A stretch of 64,000 bases of DNA from Pseudoclavibacter sp. Marseille-Q3772 (GCF_916618895.1 NZ_OU745391.1:1364001-1428000), one strand, 5' to 3'. Shown: positions 51,745 to 63,361, numbered from the stretch's first letter. Notes: a model not told the origin generated them from the letters alone. Made by a program: numbers and translations.

Positions 51745-53661
51745 ATGACGATTTCGAGGTGCCCCGGATGTACCGCACGGGTGAGTGACGGTCAACGGTT
51801 TTGCACGCAATGCGGTACGCGGCTGACGCAGCAGCCACAGCAGGATGATCGCAATGCGGTGATGCGTCGCCCAGGTGGCGGCAGCCCGGACCCGTTCCAG
51901 CTGGGCACATCCGACTATGATGCGGATGATTTTTTTGCGCAGTTCACGTCGAAGGGCACGCATTCCGAGATGGAGCGCCCCGACACCAAGCCCGAACGTC
52001 CGCAGACGCCCCTGCCGTCCCGTCGATCTCGACGGCGATTCGTTCCCAATATTTTCGACACGGATGTGGTGCCAAACTCGCAACCGGACTCGGTCGAACA
52101 GGATTCGACACCTTCGCCGTTCGCGCCAGAAGCTGCCCCCGCGCGGGATGAACCGCATCCGGAACCGCATCTTGATCCGATGCCGCCGCTCCCCGCGCCG
52201 AATCCGGTCGAATCGCGACACGATGCCGCCCCGGCAGCGCAGGTTGAGCAACCGGTCGCATCCGAAAACGACCACCGGCAGGAGGCCCCTCGCGCCGAAC
52301 AACCAGAGCCTCCGCGTGCCGAACAGCAGCCACAGGCCTCCCGCCGCGAGCAACAGGAACCGCCACGCGAGGAACACCGCGATAACAACCCCGTAGCGAT
52401 CAGCCAGGGTCGTCCGATGGATAACTCATTCACGCAGGTGATTGAAGGGTTACCTGACGATCCCGCAGACCACCCGATCGAGGCGAACGGGTTTGACCAG
52501 ACCGGTGTCGTACCCGTGCCGGATCGCCCGGTGCAAGATCCACAACAGCAGGCAAATCGCGATCGAGCCGCCGCGTTCTACGGTGACGGCCAGCACGAGG
52601 AGCCTCGCGTACCGCCGGCAGTGACCCCCGGACAGGCTCCGATCGACAGCCCGTTCATCCAAGATACTTCGCAGCCGAAGGACAGCGAGACGAGGCACCA
52701 AGACCAGCAACAGCAGGCAGCTGAGTCGCACGCCGTGCGGCACGAGCCGCAGGTGTCTCATCAGCACGAGCAGGATGACTTCGACACGCTGTTTGGCTTC
52801 GACAGCAATGAGCAGCACCCGCCTACGCGCGCGCTGCCCACACAGGCTCCGGCAAATGATTTCGCCGCCGGAGCTGCACCTGAGCGAAAACCACGACGAC
52901 CGCGCAGCTGGAAGCGTGGGCTTGCCCACGGCACGGGTAGCTCACAGACCGCGCCTCCCGAGCACCTTGAACCCGCGCCACAAGAACCGCAACCGCATGC
53001 TGCGGCCGCCTCTTCGCCATTCATGTCGGATGGGGGCGACGACGGTAGCAGCGGAGGGCAGTCGGTCGAGCAGAAACGTCGCGGCGTTGCCATGATTCTT
53101 GTCGCTGCGGCTGCCGCCCTGGTCATTATTCTCGGAGCCGTAGTGGCAAACGGCATTTTCGGCGGGAAGGAAGAGGCCGCTGCACCGCCCGCTCCAGGCA
53201 CGCAGGAACCGAGCACTGCTGAGCCCACCGGCGAGCAGCCAGCGAACCCGGAGACGTCCGAACCATCGGCCACCGAGTTTGACCCGGTTACTTTCGCTTC
53301 CGATTCTGGAAACCTGCGCTGCCAGATCACATCCGACAGTGGCGTGGCCTGCCAGATCGTGAACCGAAACTTCGAACTGCCCGAAGGCGAGTGCCGCGGA
53401 GACCACTATTCGGGTGCGGCCGTCGGTCTGACCGAACAGGGGGCCACCTTCCCCTGTCTGCAGGGCGACCTACAGGGGGAGCCGATTGGTTACGACGAGC
53501 CGGTAAAGGCCGGCCCGTACACCTGCTCGATCAACTTCGAGAGCGGTGTCATCTGCGAAAACTCTCGCGGTACCCGATTCGCCATGGAGTACGACAAGGG
53601 CATTCTCATTGATGGTGATCGAGCGCAGGACCTCAACCCCGAGGTCGCGCCGATTGGCTAG
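51745..53661 (+). CDS. Zinc-ribbon, disordered, single-pass membrane protein
   Basis: A 638-residue protein from ATG at 51745, preceded by AGGGAGGA. Residues 5-25 hold a zinc ribbon (CPGC and CTQC). Residues 30-440 are disordered and rich in P, Q, E, D and R. One helix (AMILVAAAAALVIILGAVVANGI type) lies near residue 455, and about 170 extracellular residues follow, with several cysteines (LRCQI, VACQI, GECRG, FPCLQG, YTCSI, VICEN) that probably pair. The layout suggests a cytoplasmic sensor or scaffold tied to an external domain. Function unknown. Confidence 0.75.
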   Translation: MTISRCPGCTARVSDGQRFCTQCGTRLTQQPQQDDRNAVMRRPGGGSPDPFQLGTSDYDADDFFAQFTSKGTHSEMERPDTKPERPQTPLPSRRSRRRFVPNIFDTDVVPNSQPDSVEQDSTPSPFAPEAAPARDEPHPEPHLDPMPPLPAPNPVESRHDAAPAAQVEQPVASENDHRQEAPRAEQPEPPRAEQQPQASRREQQEPPREEHRDNNPVAISQGRPMDNSFTQVIEGLPDDPADHPIEANGFDQTGVVPVPDRPVQDPQQQANRDRAAAFYGDGQHEEPRVPPAVTPGQAPIDSPFIQDTSQPKDSETRHQDQQQQAAESHAVRHEPQVSHQHEQDDFDTLFGFDSNEQHPPTRALPTQAPANDFAAGAAPERKPRRPRSWKRGLAHGTGSSQTAPPEHLEPAPQEPQPHAAAASSPFMSDGGDDGSSGGQSVEQKRRGVAMILVAAAAALVIILGAVVANGIFGGKEEAAAPPAPGTQEPSTAEPTGEQPANPETSEPSATEFDPVTFASDSGNLRCQITSDSGVACQIVNRNFELPEGECRGDHYSGAAVGLTEQGATFPCLQGDLQGEPIGYDEPVKAGPYTCSINFESGVICENSRGTRFAMEYDKGILIDGDRAQDLNPEVAPIG

Positions 53662-53673
53662 TCAATAGACGCA

Positions 53674-53713
53674 AGTGGGTGGATGCGAACGATTGCGATC
53701 GCATCCACCCACT
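53674..53713. terminator. Bidirectional terminator between convergent genes
   Basis: Perfect 15-bp stem AGTGGGTGGATGCGA / TCGCATCCACCCACT with a 10-nt loop, between the zinc-ribbon gene and pgm. Confidence 0.85.
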
Positions 53714-53724
53714 GTCGTTCAGGG

Positions 53725-55350
<1,626 letters not shown>

Positions 55351-55464
55351 AGTTCTATCTTGGCAAGTGCAGCTGAACAAAGCTGGCGGTGCGGTGACCG
55401 GATGCGGTTACTATTCGTGTACTTGCAGGGCCGAACTGCCCGCGAATCCACGTACAGTATGGGC

Positions 55465-56400
55465 ATGACCCCTCGCGAGACCATCTCATACCTCGGACCA
55501 GCCGGCACCTTCACCGAGGCGGCATTGAAGCTTTCACCCGAGGCCGAGGGGAAGCAATGGAAACCGGTGGCGAATGTGCTCGAGGCACTACAGGATCTCC
55601 AGTCCGGCGTATCCTCCGCAGCCATGATCGCGATCGAAAACTCGGTCGAAGGTGGCGTGACCGCATCGCAAGATGCCCTCGCCACAATGCCCGGGCTGCG
55701 AATCGTGGGGGAGTACATCGTGCCGATTCGTTTCTCGCTCGCGACCGCATCCGATATCACCCTCGACCGGGTACACACCATTGCCGCGCACCCGGTCGCA
55801 TACGGCCAGTGCAGGCTGTGGCTGAACCGGATGCTTCCGGGGCATGTGCACGTTCCGGCGGCATCAAACGTCGCCAGTGTCGAACTCACACAAGATGATG
55901 TGCAATCGGGTCGTATCGCGGATGCGGCGATCACGACACCGTTCATCGGTGACTATCGCCCCGTGTCGATGCTCGCGGACGACATCCAAGACAATGGCAA
56001 TGCGCGCACCCGGTTTGCGCTCGTCACGATGCGCACCGACCTGCCCGCTCGTACCGGTCGTGATAAGACCTCACTCATCGTCGAGCTCCCCGAAGAGCGA
56101 CCCGGCGGACTGCTGTTACTGCTCGAGCAGATTGCCGCACGAGGAATCAACCTGTCGATGATCGCCTCGCGCCCCATCCCAGAACAACCCGGCCGGTACC
56201 GTTTCGTCCTCGACCTCGATGGTCACCTCCACGATGCGCGCGTGCGTGATGCGCTGTTGGGCATCCGCCGCTTTTGCCCCGCGGTGACATTCCTTGGCTC
56301 ATATCCGCGAGCGGTAAGTTCGCGCGTCGATGTTGATCCTGCATACTCCGATGACAACTATGCACAAGCGGAAGCGTGGGTGGCAGCGCTCGAGCGCTAG
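55465..56400 (+). CDS. pheA: Prephenate dehydratase
   Basis: A 311-residue stand-alone dehydratase converting prephenate to phenylpyruvate. The catalytic domain starts YLGPAGTFTEAAL; IENSVEGGVTAS and NARTRFALV (the TRF motif) follow. An ACT domain from about residue 195 (TSLIVELPEERPGGLLLLLEQ) contains ASRP for phenylalanine feedback. ATG at 55459 would add two residues. It diverges from pgm; the small aminotransferase at 23.7 kb could use its product. Confidence 0.94.
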   Translation: MTPRETISYLGPAGTFTEAALKLSPEAEGKQWKPVANVLEALQDLQSGVSSAAMIAIENSVEGGVTASQDALATMPGLRIVGEYIVPIRFSLATASDITLDRVHTIAAHPVAYGQCRLWLNRMLPGHVHVPAASNVASVELTQDDVQSGRIADAAITTPFIGDYRPVSMLADDIQDNGNARTRFALVTMRTDLPARTGRDKTSLIVELPEERPGGLLLLLEQIAARGINLSMIASRPIPEQPGRYRFVLDLDGHLHDARVRDALLGIRRFCPAVTFLGSYPRAVSSRVDVDPAYSDDNYAQAEAWVAALER

Positions 56401-57380
56401 GAGAGTGGATTGTGCTCGAGTTCGGGATGCGGGCAGCGCACGCGCAGTGCCAGCGGCATTGATCTAAATCGGACGGCGACCACCTTACCGACCGTGTCGC
56501 CATCCACCTGAAACTCTTCGGGTTTTGAATCGAGACGCAGCAGAATCTCCCGGCCCTGGTTATAGGCAACCATGCGCTCTTGATTTGATCGGCCGCGGTG
56601 CCAGCGGTGGGCAAGCACCTGCGCGGCAACCATTGCCCAGCCGAGCGGTCCGCGCGGACGCATAATCACAATATCGATGAGGCCGTCATCGATGAGCGCA
56701 TCGCGCATGAGCACGAACCCGGCGGTGAGCGTGCCGGAATTGCCGATCATGATGGACGCGGCGCGAGTACCGTAGGTGCGCCGTGAGTCGATGCGATACC
56801 GAGCGCGAAAGGATCCGCTGGAGATCATCCACTGCGCGATTCCCACGCCGTAGGCGAGCCACCCCACTGTGCGTTTCAGCTCCGTCTTGGTGTTGGCGAT
56901 CATGCCGGCATCGATGCCGATCCCTGCCATCACCGAGAACACGAACGAATCGCGTGTGCCATCGGGTCGCTCTACTTCTGCGCGTACCAGGTCAATCTGC
57001 CGTTCCGCGCCGTCAAAGGCGATCTCGAGGGCGCGGTGCAGCGGTGCATCGGAGTTCAGCAGTGTGGCGGTGGGAAGGTCGAGTCCACGCGCCAGGAGAT
57101 TTCCTGTGCCCAGCGGTAGCACCGCGAGTGGCACATCCGTTCCGGCGAGCGCCGCAGCCGCCAACCGAACTGTGCCATCGCCACCGGCCGCGATGACCAG
57201 CGAAATGTCCTGTTCAAGGGCCCACTGCGTCTGCGAAAAGCCAGCGTCCTCGGCGGTGGTCTCAACAAACTCGGTAGGGGCATAGCCGAACCGCGCTTCG
57301 TAGTCGCGGCACAGTTCACGCATCCTCGACAACTCGACCTTGGTCGGGTTCAGGATGCAGGCAGCTCTCGGTTGGGTCAC
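56397..57380 (-). CDS. Diacylglycerol-kinase-family lipid kinase
   Basis: A 327-residue protein with the NADK/DAGK-like fold. [31 protein letters not shown] near residue 82 holds the nucleotide-binding GGDGT and PLGTGN motifs. The C-terminal beta sandwich carries FQVDGDTVG. It phosphorylates a lipid such as diacylglycerol or a related membrane lipid; exact substrate unknown. The stop overlaps the pheA stop, and the start lies close to serS, which is divergent. Confidence 0.9.
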   Translation of the reverse strand: MTQPRAACILNPTKVELSRMRELCRDYEARFGYAPTEFVETTAEDAGFSQTQWALEQDISLVIAAGGDGTVRLAAAALAGTDVPLAVLPLGTGNLLARGLDLPTATLLNSDAPLHRALEIAFDGAERQIDLVRAEVERPDGTRDSFVFSVMAGIGIDAGMIANTKTELKRTVGWLAYGVGIAQWMISSGSFRARYRIDSRRTYGTRAASIMIGNSGTLTAGFVLMRDALIDDGLIDIVIMRPRGPLGWAMVAAQVLAHRWHRGRSNQERMVAYNQGREILLRLDSKPEEFQVDGDTVGKVVAVRFRSMPLALRVRCPHPELEHNPLS

Positions 57381-57435
57381 ATACTCGAGTGTACGGATGC
57401 AGCGTGCCGTTGCTCTGGGTAGCTACGATGGCAGC

Positions 57436-58698
57436 GTGATTGACGTTCAGCTACTGAGAGACAACCCCGAACTCGTCAAGGCTTCACAGCGTGCGCGTGG
57501 GAACGACCCGGCGACGGTGGACGAGGCGGTAGCCGCCGATGCGGCCCGGCGCGATGCGCTGCAGCGATTTGAGCAGCTGCGCTCGACGCAGAACGCCAAA
57601 TCGAAAGAAATCGGTAAAGCGAGTAAAGAGGACCGACCGGCGCTGCTCGCATCCGTTCAAGAACTGGCACAACAGGTGAAAGAAGCACAGGCAGCTGCGA
57701 ACGAGGCTGAAGCTGAGTTCGAGCGAGTGGCCATGGCGATCGAAAACCTCGTACTCGACGGCGTACCCGCCGGCGGCGAAGAAAACTTTTCGGTGCTCAA
57801 GACCGTCGGCGAGGTGCCAGAGTTCGACTTCGAACCACGTGACCACCTTGAGCTCGGGGAGATGCACGACGCCATCGACATGGTTCGCGGCGCGAAGGTA
57901 TCCGGCGCAAGGTTCAGCTATCTCAAGGGCATTGGCGCCCGACTAGAGCTGGCGATCATGCAGCACGGGCTGAACAAAGCGATTGCGCAGGGCTTCGTGA
58001 TGCTCACGCCGCCGACGCTGGTGAAACCCGAAGTGATGCGCGGCACTGGATTCCTCGGGGAACACGCCGATGAGGTGTATTACCTGCCGGCTGATGACCT
58101 CTACCTCACCGGTACCAGCGAGGTAGCGCTCGCGGGCTACCACGCTGACGAAATCATCGACCTCACCGAACCGAAACGGTACGTCGGCTGGTCAACCTGC
58201 TATCGACGGGAAGCCGGTTCTGCCGGTAAGGACACTCGCGGGATTATTCGAGTGCACCAGTTCAACAAACTCGAGATGTTCGTGTACACCCGCCCAGAGG
58301 ATGCGGAGGCTGAGCACGAGCGCCTGTTGGCATGGCAGGAAAGCATGATGCAAGACCTCGGCTTGCACTATCGGGTAATTGACACCGCTGCCGGGGATCT
58401 CGGTTCCTCGGCAGCTCGGAAGTATGACGTAGAGGCTTGGATCCCGACGCAGGGCACATTCCGCGAACTCACGTCAACGTCGAACTGCACCACCTATCAG
58501 GCGCGACGCCTGCAGACTCGGGCGAGAGACGAATCCGGCAAAGCGAAACCGGTTGCCACGCTCAACGGCACCTTGGCCACTACCCGTTGGCTGGTCGCCA
58601 TCCTCGAGACCCACCAGCGTGCGGACGGCTCGGTTGCGGTTCCCGAGGCGCTGCGACCGTACCTTGGCGGTCTTGAAGTACTGGAGCCAATCGCATGA
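57436..58698 (+). CDS. serS: Seryl-tRNA synthetase
   Basis: A 420-residue class II synthetase starting with GTG at 57436. The N-terminal coiled coil (residues 25-105) grips the long variable arm of tRNA-Ser. Motif 2 [22 protein letters not shown] and motif 3 [15 protein letters not shown] are intact, with [14 protein letters not shown] between. The frame is open 32 codons upstream, but the homologous start is [14 protein letters not shown]. Two tRNA-Ser genes lie within 3 kb downstream. Confidence 0.96.
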   Translation: MIDVQLLRDNPELVKASQRARGNDPATVDEAVAADAARRDALQRFEQLRSTQNAKSKEIGKASKEDRPALLASVQELAQQVKEAQAAANEAEAEFERVAMAIENLVLDGVPAGGEENFSVLKTVGEVPEFDFEPRDHLELGEMHDAIDMVRGAKVSGARFSYLKGIGARLELAIMQHGLNKAIAQGFVMLTPPTLVKPEVMRGTGFLGEHADEVYYLPADDLYLTGTSEVALAGYHADEIIDLTEPKRYVGWSTCYRREAGSAGKDTRGIIRVHQFNKLEMFVYTRPEDAEAEHERLLAWQESMMQDLGLHYRVIDTAAGDLGSSAARKYDVEAWIPTQGTFRELTSTSNCTTYQARRLQTRARDESGKAKPVATLNGTLATTRWLVAILETHQRADGSVAVPEALRPYLGGLEVLEPIA

Positions 58699-59507
58699 CC
58701 GATCGCCTGCTGGTAGCACTGGATATTGATGGCACCATCCTCGACATCGATGGTGAGATTTCGCAGGCCACTCACCAGCAGGTGAAGCGGTTGCGGGATG
58801 CGGGGCATGAGGTCATGCTCGCTACCGGGCGGTCGGCACGGGATATGCTGCCGATTCGCGAACGGCTCTCGCTCACATCCCGCTACCTCGTTGCTGCCAA
58901 CGGTGCGATGGTGCTGGAAGAGGAACCATCCGCCGATCAGGGATATGCGCCCAAGTGGGTTGAGACATTCGACCCGACCGATGCCCTTATGCGGATGCGC
59001 AGCGTGCTCGAGGGGGCTCGGTTTGCAGTTGAGGGTAGTGACGGTATCTATCGGTTCTGCGGACGCTTCCCGGAGGGGAGCTTCGAGGCGCAGGGCATCG
59101 AGGTGCCGTTTGAACAGCTGATGGCAGAGCCAGTGACGCGCTTGGTGGTGATCTCCCCAGACCAGTCGATGGAGGAATTCATCGATCGGGTGAAAGGATC
59201 CGGTCTGCACTCGGTGAGCTACTCGGTCGGTTGGTCTGCGTGGCTCGATATTGCACCGAACGGTGTGAATAAAGCGACCGCCTTGGAACGCGTGCGAGAA
59301 CAGCTGAACATCCCCCGGGAGAATGTCGTTGTTGCCGGGGATGGCCGCAATGACATCGAAATGCTGAGCTGGGCTCGCGATGGCGGCGGCCGGAGTTTTG
59401 CCATGGGTAGCAGCCCGCAAGAAGTAATCGAAGCGGCAAGTCACCTGACATTAGACTTCAAACACGATGGGCTTGCACACGCACTAGCCAATGTCGGCTA
59501 CGATTGA
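58695..59507 (+). CDS. HAD-superfamily phosphatase, Cof type
   Basis: A 270-residue HAD hydrolase overlapping serS by four bases (ATGA). Motif I is [10 protein letters not shown], motif [12 protein letters not shown], and motif [19 protein letters not shown]. The long cap domain of class IIB lies between. Substrates are usually sugar phosphates or flavin/PLP phosphates, unknown here. Confidence 0.92.
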   Translation: MTDRLLVALDIDGTILDIDGEISQATHQQVKRLRDAGHEVMLATGRSARDMLPIRERLSLTSRYLVAANGAMVLEEEPSADQGYAPKWVETFDPTDALMRMRSVLEGARFAVEGSDGIYRFCGRFPEGSFEAQGIEVPFEQLMAEPVTRLVVISPDQSMEEFIDRVKGSGLHSVSYSVGWSAWLDIAPNGVNKATALERVREQLNIPRENVVVAGDGRNDIEMLSWARDGGGRSFAMGSSPQEVIEAASHLTLDFKHDGLAHALANVGYD

Positions 59508-59545
59508 CCCATTCCGCTTCATTCGTTACGTAATTGTTGCGGTTT

Positions 59546-59630
59546 GGAGGGCTGTCCGAGCGGCCGAAGGAACTGGTCTTGAAAACCAGAGGGCAGCAAT
59601 GTCCCGTGGGTTCGAATCCCACGCCCTCCG
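59546..59630 (+). tRNA. tRNA-Ser(UGA)
   Basis: An 85-nt tRNA. Acceptor GGAGGGC pairs with GCCCTCC; the anticodon loop has CTTGAAA flanked by TGGT and ACCA with anticodon TGA; a long variable arm is present; the T-loop is GGTTCGAATCC. CCA is not encoded. It lies shortly after serS and the HAD gene. Confidence 0.95.
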
Positions 59631-59680
59631 CTCCATCCGGGTGAACCCCGGGTACACAGGCAAGTTGGGAGACAACTCGA

Positions 59681-60982
59681 TTGGCATCTAAGTCGAGTCG
59701 ATACAGTGCCGCGCCCCGGGGAACGGTGGCGCGTCACGGTCGATTGCGTGTCCCCACGGTGACCGGCACCCTTGCCCGTGGCATCACCACAGGTATTGCT
59801 GTCGTGCTCGTTTCAGCGTTGGTATTTCTCGGAATTGTTTGGTGGAACCTGCAATCCGGAGTGAAGACCTTTGAACTTGCCGAACAGGGCGAAGTAAAGC
59901 CTGGATCTGGTGCCGTGTTCGAAGGTGGCACGAACATCCTGCTCGTGGGCAGTGACTCGCGTGAGGGACAGGGAGCCGAGTTCGGTGAGGGCCAGGATGA
60001 TGCTTCTGGCACGCTCAACGACGTCAACATGCTGCTGCACCTGTCAGAAGATCATTCGCATGCTTCGGTGGTCTCCATCCCTCGCGACACGCTGGTCGAT
60101 ACGCCCGAGTGCGTCAATGATCACGGTGAAACGCAGTACGAGCAGTACGGCGTCATGATGAATTCGATCCTCGATCAGGGTGGCATCAACTGTGTGGTTG
60201 CGACCGTTGAAGCTGCCTCGGGGCTCGACATCCAGTACGCCGCATTGGTGAAGTTCAAAGGTGTCATCGAGATGTCGAACGCTGTCGGCGGTGTCGATAT
60301 CTGTGTCGAGCAGCCAATCAGCGACTCCTACATCGGTCTTGAGCTGGATGCGGGTATGCACTCGCTGCAGGGGGCGGAGGCGCTGAAGTTCTTGCGCACA
60401 CGGCACGGCGTCGGTGACGGATCCGACCTGGCGAGAATCTCAAATCAGCAGGTCTTTCTGTCTGCGCTATTCCGCAAAGTGAAGAGCGATGAAACCTTCA
60501 GCGATCCCGGACGGATGTATGGGATTGCTCGGGCAGCGACCCAGAACATGACCCTGTCAAGCAATCTCAACAGTGTGGACACGCTGGCCAGTATCGCGCT
60601 GGCACTTTCGCAAGTGCCGCTCGAGAAGATGGCCTTTGTGCGACTGCCGGTTGTGGATGCGGGAGTTGAAGGTCGCGTCATGCCCGATCCGGATCAGGCT
60701 GAAGTGATGTGGCAGATGCTCCGGGAAGACAAATCACTCTTGACTCAGAATGAGCCAACACCTGCCCCGCCTCAACCTTCGCCCGATACTCCGGATGCTC
60801 CGGATGCTCCGGAGGACGAGGACGCGATGCCCGTGGATCCAGAGGGCGAGACGGTGCCGGAAGAGGGCGCTGAGAGTACTGAGCCCACGGCTGAGGGTGA
60901 GGAGACTCCAACAGCGACTCCGAAATTCGATGGGCAGACCGCCGACCAGGCGACCTGCTCGAACCCGGAAGTGATCTTCTAG
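59681..60982 (+). CDS. LytR-CpsA-Psr (LCP) family protein
   Basis: A 433-residue cell-wall enzyme starting with TTG at 59681. A basic N-terminus and one helix (GITTGIAVVLVSALVFLGIVWW) precede the LCP domain. NILLVGSDSR near residue 85, LNDVNMLLHLSEDHSHASVVSIPRDT near 112 and LKFLRTRHGVGDGSDLARISNQQ near 232 hold the Asp/Arg residues that bind the lipid pyrophosphate. A long C-terminal tail rich in P, E, D and T follows. LCP proteins attach secondary polymers to peptidoglycan. Confidence 0.92.
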   Translation: MASKSSRYSAAPRGTVARHGRLRVPTVTGTLARGITTGIAVVLVSALVFLGIVWWNLQSGVKTFELAEQGEVKPGSGAVFEGGTNILLVGSDSREGQGAEFGEGQDDASGTLNDVNMLLHLSEDHSHASVVSIPRDTLVDTPECVNDHGETQYEQYGVMMNSILDQGGINCVVATVEAASGLDIQYAALVKFKGVIEMSNAVGGVDICVEQPISDSYIGLELDAGMHSLQGAEALKFLRTRHGVGDGSDLARISNQQVFLSALFRKVKSDETFSDPGRMYGIARAATQNMTLSSNLNSVDTLASIALALSQVPLEKMAFVRLPVVDAGVEGRVMPDPDQAEVMWQMLREDKSLLTQNEPTPAPPQPSPDTPDAPDAPEDEDAMPVDPEGETVPEEGAESTEPTAEGEETPTATPKFDGQTADQATCSNPEVIF

Positions 60983-61075
60983 TTCGCTACGCGACCGGTT
61001 TGGGATACGCGGCGTAGCGCCGACGCCTAGCCTGCCGATGTGCAAGGTGCAGGGGAGTGTGTAAACTTGTCTGCT

Positions 61076-61162
61076 GGACACGTGCTAGAGCGGCCGAATA
61101 GACCACCCTGCTAAGGTGGGGCCTCCAATAGGGGGCCGAGGGTTCGAATCCCTCCGTGTCCG
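61076..61162 (+). tRNA. tRNA-Ser(GCU)
   Basis: An 87-nt tRNA. Acceptor GGACACG pairs with CGTGTCC. The anticodon stem CCACC/GGTGG encloses the GCT anticodon. A long variable arm and the T-loop GGTTCGAATCC are present; CCA is not encoded. Its 3' end is duplicated downstream. Confidence 0.95.
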
Positions 61163-61267
61163 CTTCAAGGCGCCCCGTCCGGGGCGCCTTATGTTTTGCC
61201 GGTGATGGTGTTTGTTTAGGGCGCGACGCTCGTTCGCGTCGCGGGGTTCGAATCCCTCCGTGTCCGC
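61140..61267 (+). repeat. Direct repeat of the tRNA-Ser 3' end (attachment-like sites)
   Basis: The 24-bp 3' end of tRNA-Ser(GCU), beginning GGGTTCGAATCC and ending GTGTCCGC, occurs at 61140-61163 and again at 61244-61267. Such duplications arise when integrases use tRNA genes. The 80 bp between them holds the tRNA terminator. A tyrosine integrase remnant begins on the right. Confidence 0.85.
61167..61197 (+). terminator. Terminator after tRNA-Ser(GCU)
   Basis: Perfect 10-bp stem AAGGCGCCCC / GGGGCGCCTT (61167-61190) with a GTCC loop, followed by ATGTTTT. Confidence 0.85.
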
Positions 61268-61957
61268 GTAAATCTAACCCCCCTACATCCCGCTTAAACA
61301 CTGGGAAGTAGGGGGTTAGTCGTTTCCGCTCGATGGAGTTTTGGGCACATTCTTTTGAGGCGATAGCTTCATCGAGCCGTGTGGCTACAGCTTCGAGGTC
61401 ATCATCAAAAAGGTCGCTATATACGTCTAGCGTCATTGCAGCGCTAGAGTGCCCAAGCATCCGCTGCACGGCTTTCACATTCGCGCCCGCGCTCACAGCC
61501 AACGACGCGGCGGTGTGCCGTAGGTCATGGAACCCAAGTCGTTCGACACCGGCGGATTTCGGTGAGGTTAGCCACCACGATCGGTTGCCTTGGCTTGCTC
61601 GAACCCGCGGCATGTAGCCGCCGTTTCCGTTGTCGAATACAAGAGATTTTGGGGCTTTGTTGTCGCACTGTTGGGTGAGGTAGGGGAGGATCGCGCGAGG
61701 TGCGATTACGTCGCGGCGTTCGTGGGTTTTTGGGGTTCCCTCGTGGTTTTGGTTGTGGACTTCGACTGCGTTGCGGTGGATGTGGATGCGGCCGCGGCTG
61801 AGGTCGATGTCTTCGACGCGTAGGGCGATTGCTTCTCCCCAGCGGAGTCCGCAGTATCCGAGGGTGAGGACTAGTGCTGCGTGGTGGTCGGCTGCGTTGG
61901 CTACTGTCCAGTAGTTGTTCGTGGGTTAGGTAGCGGCGTCGTTGGCTCGTGAGTCCG
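61268..61957 (-). pseudogene. Tyrosine-recombinase (phage integrase) remnant, frameshifted and 5'-truncated
   Basis: The C-terminal catalytic domain reads in one frame from just below the TAA at 61926-61928: LGYCGLRWGEAIALRVEDID with the first arginine, then HDLRHTAASLAVSAGA, then GHSSAAMTLDVYSDLF with the histidine and nucleophilic tyrosine. A neighbouring frame upstream encodes RRRYLTHEQL, the normal preceding segment, so a single-base frameshift lies near 61915. The N-terminal DNA-binding domain is missing; the sequence runs directly into capsid-gene sequence at about 61940. Probably inactive. The integrase sits at the att-like repeat, as expected. Confidence 0.8.
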
Positions 61958-62753
61958 TCGCGATCCAGGCGCTCGGCGGTACCGTAGCCATCACCGATGC
62001 GACCAGCAACATGTATCGAGTCCCAATCATTGCAAGGACGCGGCTGTCGATTGGGTTGGTGAAGGTGAAGAAATCGCCAGCGACTCGTTCGTTACCGATG
62101 AAGACACGAGCCCCTACTACAAGCTCGGCGGCATCGTAACGATCACCAGGGAAGCAGCCGAGGACACCGACCCGGCTGCGGTCGTTCAGGTCGAAGCAGG
62201 TCTTGCACGATCGGTAGCGAAGCGGCTTGACGCCGCATTCTTTGGCTCACGTGGCAACTCAACTGTCGCCCCTCGAGGTCTGGCCGATCTCACCGAGGTA
62301 ACCGAGATCGCAGCCGGTGCCGGTTGGAAGCACTTCGACCCGTTCGTGTCAGCCGTATTTCGAGCTGCTGAGCAGGGCGCAGAGCTCAACGCATTTGTCG
62401 CAAACCCTGCGGATGCCGAGGCGCTCGCTCTCATCCGCCGCCAGACAGATTCAAACAAAACCCTGCTCGCCCCTGACCCCACTAGCCGGTCCCGCATGCT
62501 CATCCAAGTAGTTCCGCTACTTACCAGCCCGGCAATAGAAGTCAGCACTGTGTGCGGCATCCCTAACGGCTACCGAGCACAAATCGCAGTCCGTAAGGAT
62601 GTGCAAGTCAAGGTTGATGCATCGGCCCTTTTCGTGCGGGACCTCATCGCGATCAAAGCGACAACCCGAATCGCAACTGTGTTCCCCGATCCGGAAGCAA
62701 TTATCAAGATCGTGGCGGACGCTGCAGCCGGCGACGGAACTAGCACGGCCTAG
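61942..62753 (+). pseudogene. Phage major capsid protein gene (HK97-like), frameshifted
   Basis: Frame 1 (61942-62030) encodes LARESVAIQ to YRVPIIA. Frame 2 (from about 62031 to the TAG at 62751) continues as KDAAVDWVGEGEEIASDSF, then YYKLGGIVTITREAAEDT, LARSVAKRLDAAFFGSRGN and, at the end, FPDPEAIIKIVADAA. The series matches HK97-fold actinophage capsid proteins. One missing base near 62033 explains the shift. The first residues are lost at the junction with the integrase remnant. A stable hairpin at 62846-62879 follows. Confidence 0.8.
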
Positions 62754-63022
62754 CACGCAGGGGGAACTTCCTAACCCCATCGGCCCACACCTGCCGAGGA
62801 GGCTATCGTCTGACTGTCCGAGTAATCGGGCTTCCTAATTCAAATGCAGGGCCAACACATCACGCCCTGTTGGCCCTGCGTCCATCTTGAAGAACAATCC
62901 GCAAGCCAAAGCGACCACCGACCAGGTCGTGCACCGTTGCAGCGCGCGTGAAAACCCTATAAGCGACAAGAAAACTTCGCCCAACAAACGAACCTAGGGG
63001 TAGGGGCGGTCAGATTTGGTGG
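62754..63022. other. Intergenic region with phage-type terminator
   Basis: Holds a perfect 12-bp stem, GCAGGGCCAACA / TGTTGGCCCTGC (62846-62857 and 62868-62879) with a 10-nt loop, 92 bases after the capsid stop. Otherwise I see no gene; a copy of the tRNA att repeat was looked for and not found. Confidence 0.6.
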
Positions 63023-63337
63023 GTGAGTGTGCGGCCTCGTTCCCGCGTGGTTCGCTTCCTCTCTCCCCGGGTGAGTCTACCCATCGCGCGCGGCTCGGTC
63101 AGGTCTTACTTGGAATGGGAGCTTAGTCATCCGCGTGCGGGGGGGTATGGGATAGCGTTTCGGGCCCTGTACGGCATCTGCGCTGGGTTTGCTGACAGCA
63201 AACGTCAAGCAGATTCAGAAGATGGCTTCGAACTTGCTTCTGTGCCGAAATGTCCGGATTGTCATGTGGTGTTGGCTAAGGATGAAACGAATTTCCGTAG
63301 AGTTGTCGTAGGCGTGGCGTATGAATGGCCTTGCTAG
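63023..63337 (+). CDS. Hypothetical protein, accessory region
   Basis: A 104-residue open frame beginning GTG. The N-terminal third is Arg/Ser/Val-rich, and the C-terminal part contains PKCPDCHVVLAKDETNF and ends in a cysteine, suggesting a possible zinc site. GGGGCGG upstream is a weak ribosome site. No family recognised; it may be a phage or island gene, possibly degraded at its 5' end. Confidence 0.35.
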   Translation: MSVRPRSRVVRFLSPRVSLPIARGSVRSYLEWELSHPRAGGYGIAFRALYGICAGFADSKRQADSEDGFELASVPKCPDCHVVLAKDETNFRRVVVGVAYEWPC

Positions 63338-63361
63338 CTTGAGATTCGGGAAGGAGGCAGC

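Larger units (their letters stand above)
60987..61243 (-). other. Reading frame antisense to tRNA-Ser and its flank
   Basis: The integrase frame on the minus strand continues without a stop through the att-like repeat, the terminator and the tRNA gene to 60987. The translated part, containing GFEPSAPYWRPHLSRV, is the familiar artefact of reading tRNA-Ser backwards. It is unlikely to be protein. Confidence 0.7.

Noticed and set aside
60987-61243. Integrase C-terminal extension across the tRNA gene
   Set aside because: This part is antisense to tRNA-Ser(GCU) and its terminator; the translated sequence is a known artefact, not an integrase domain.
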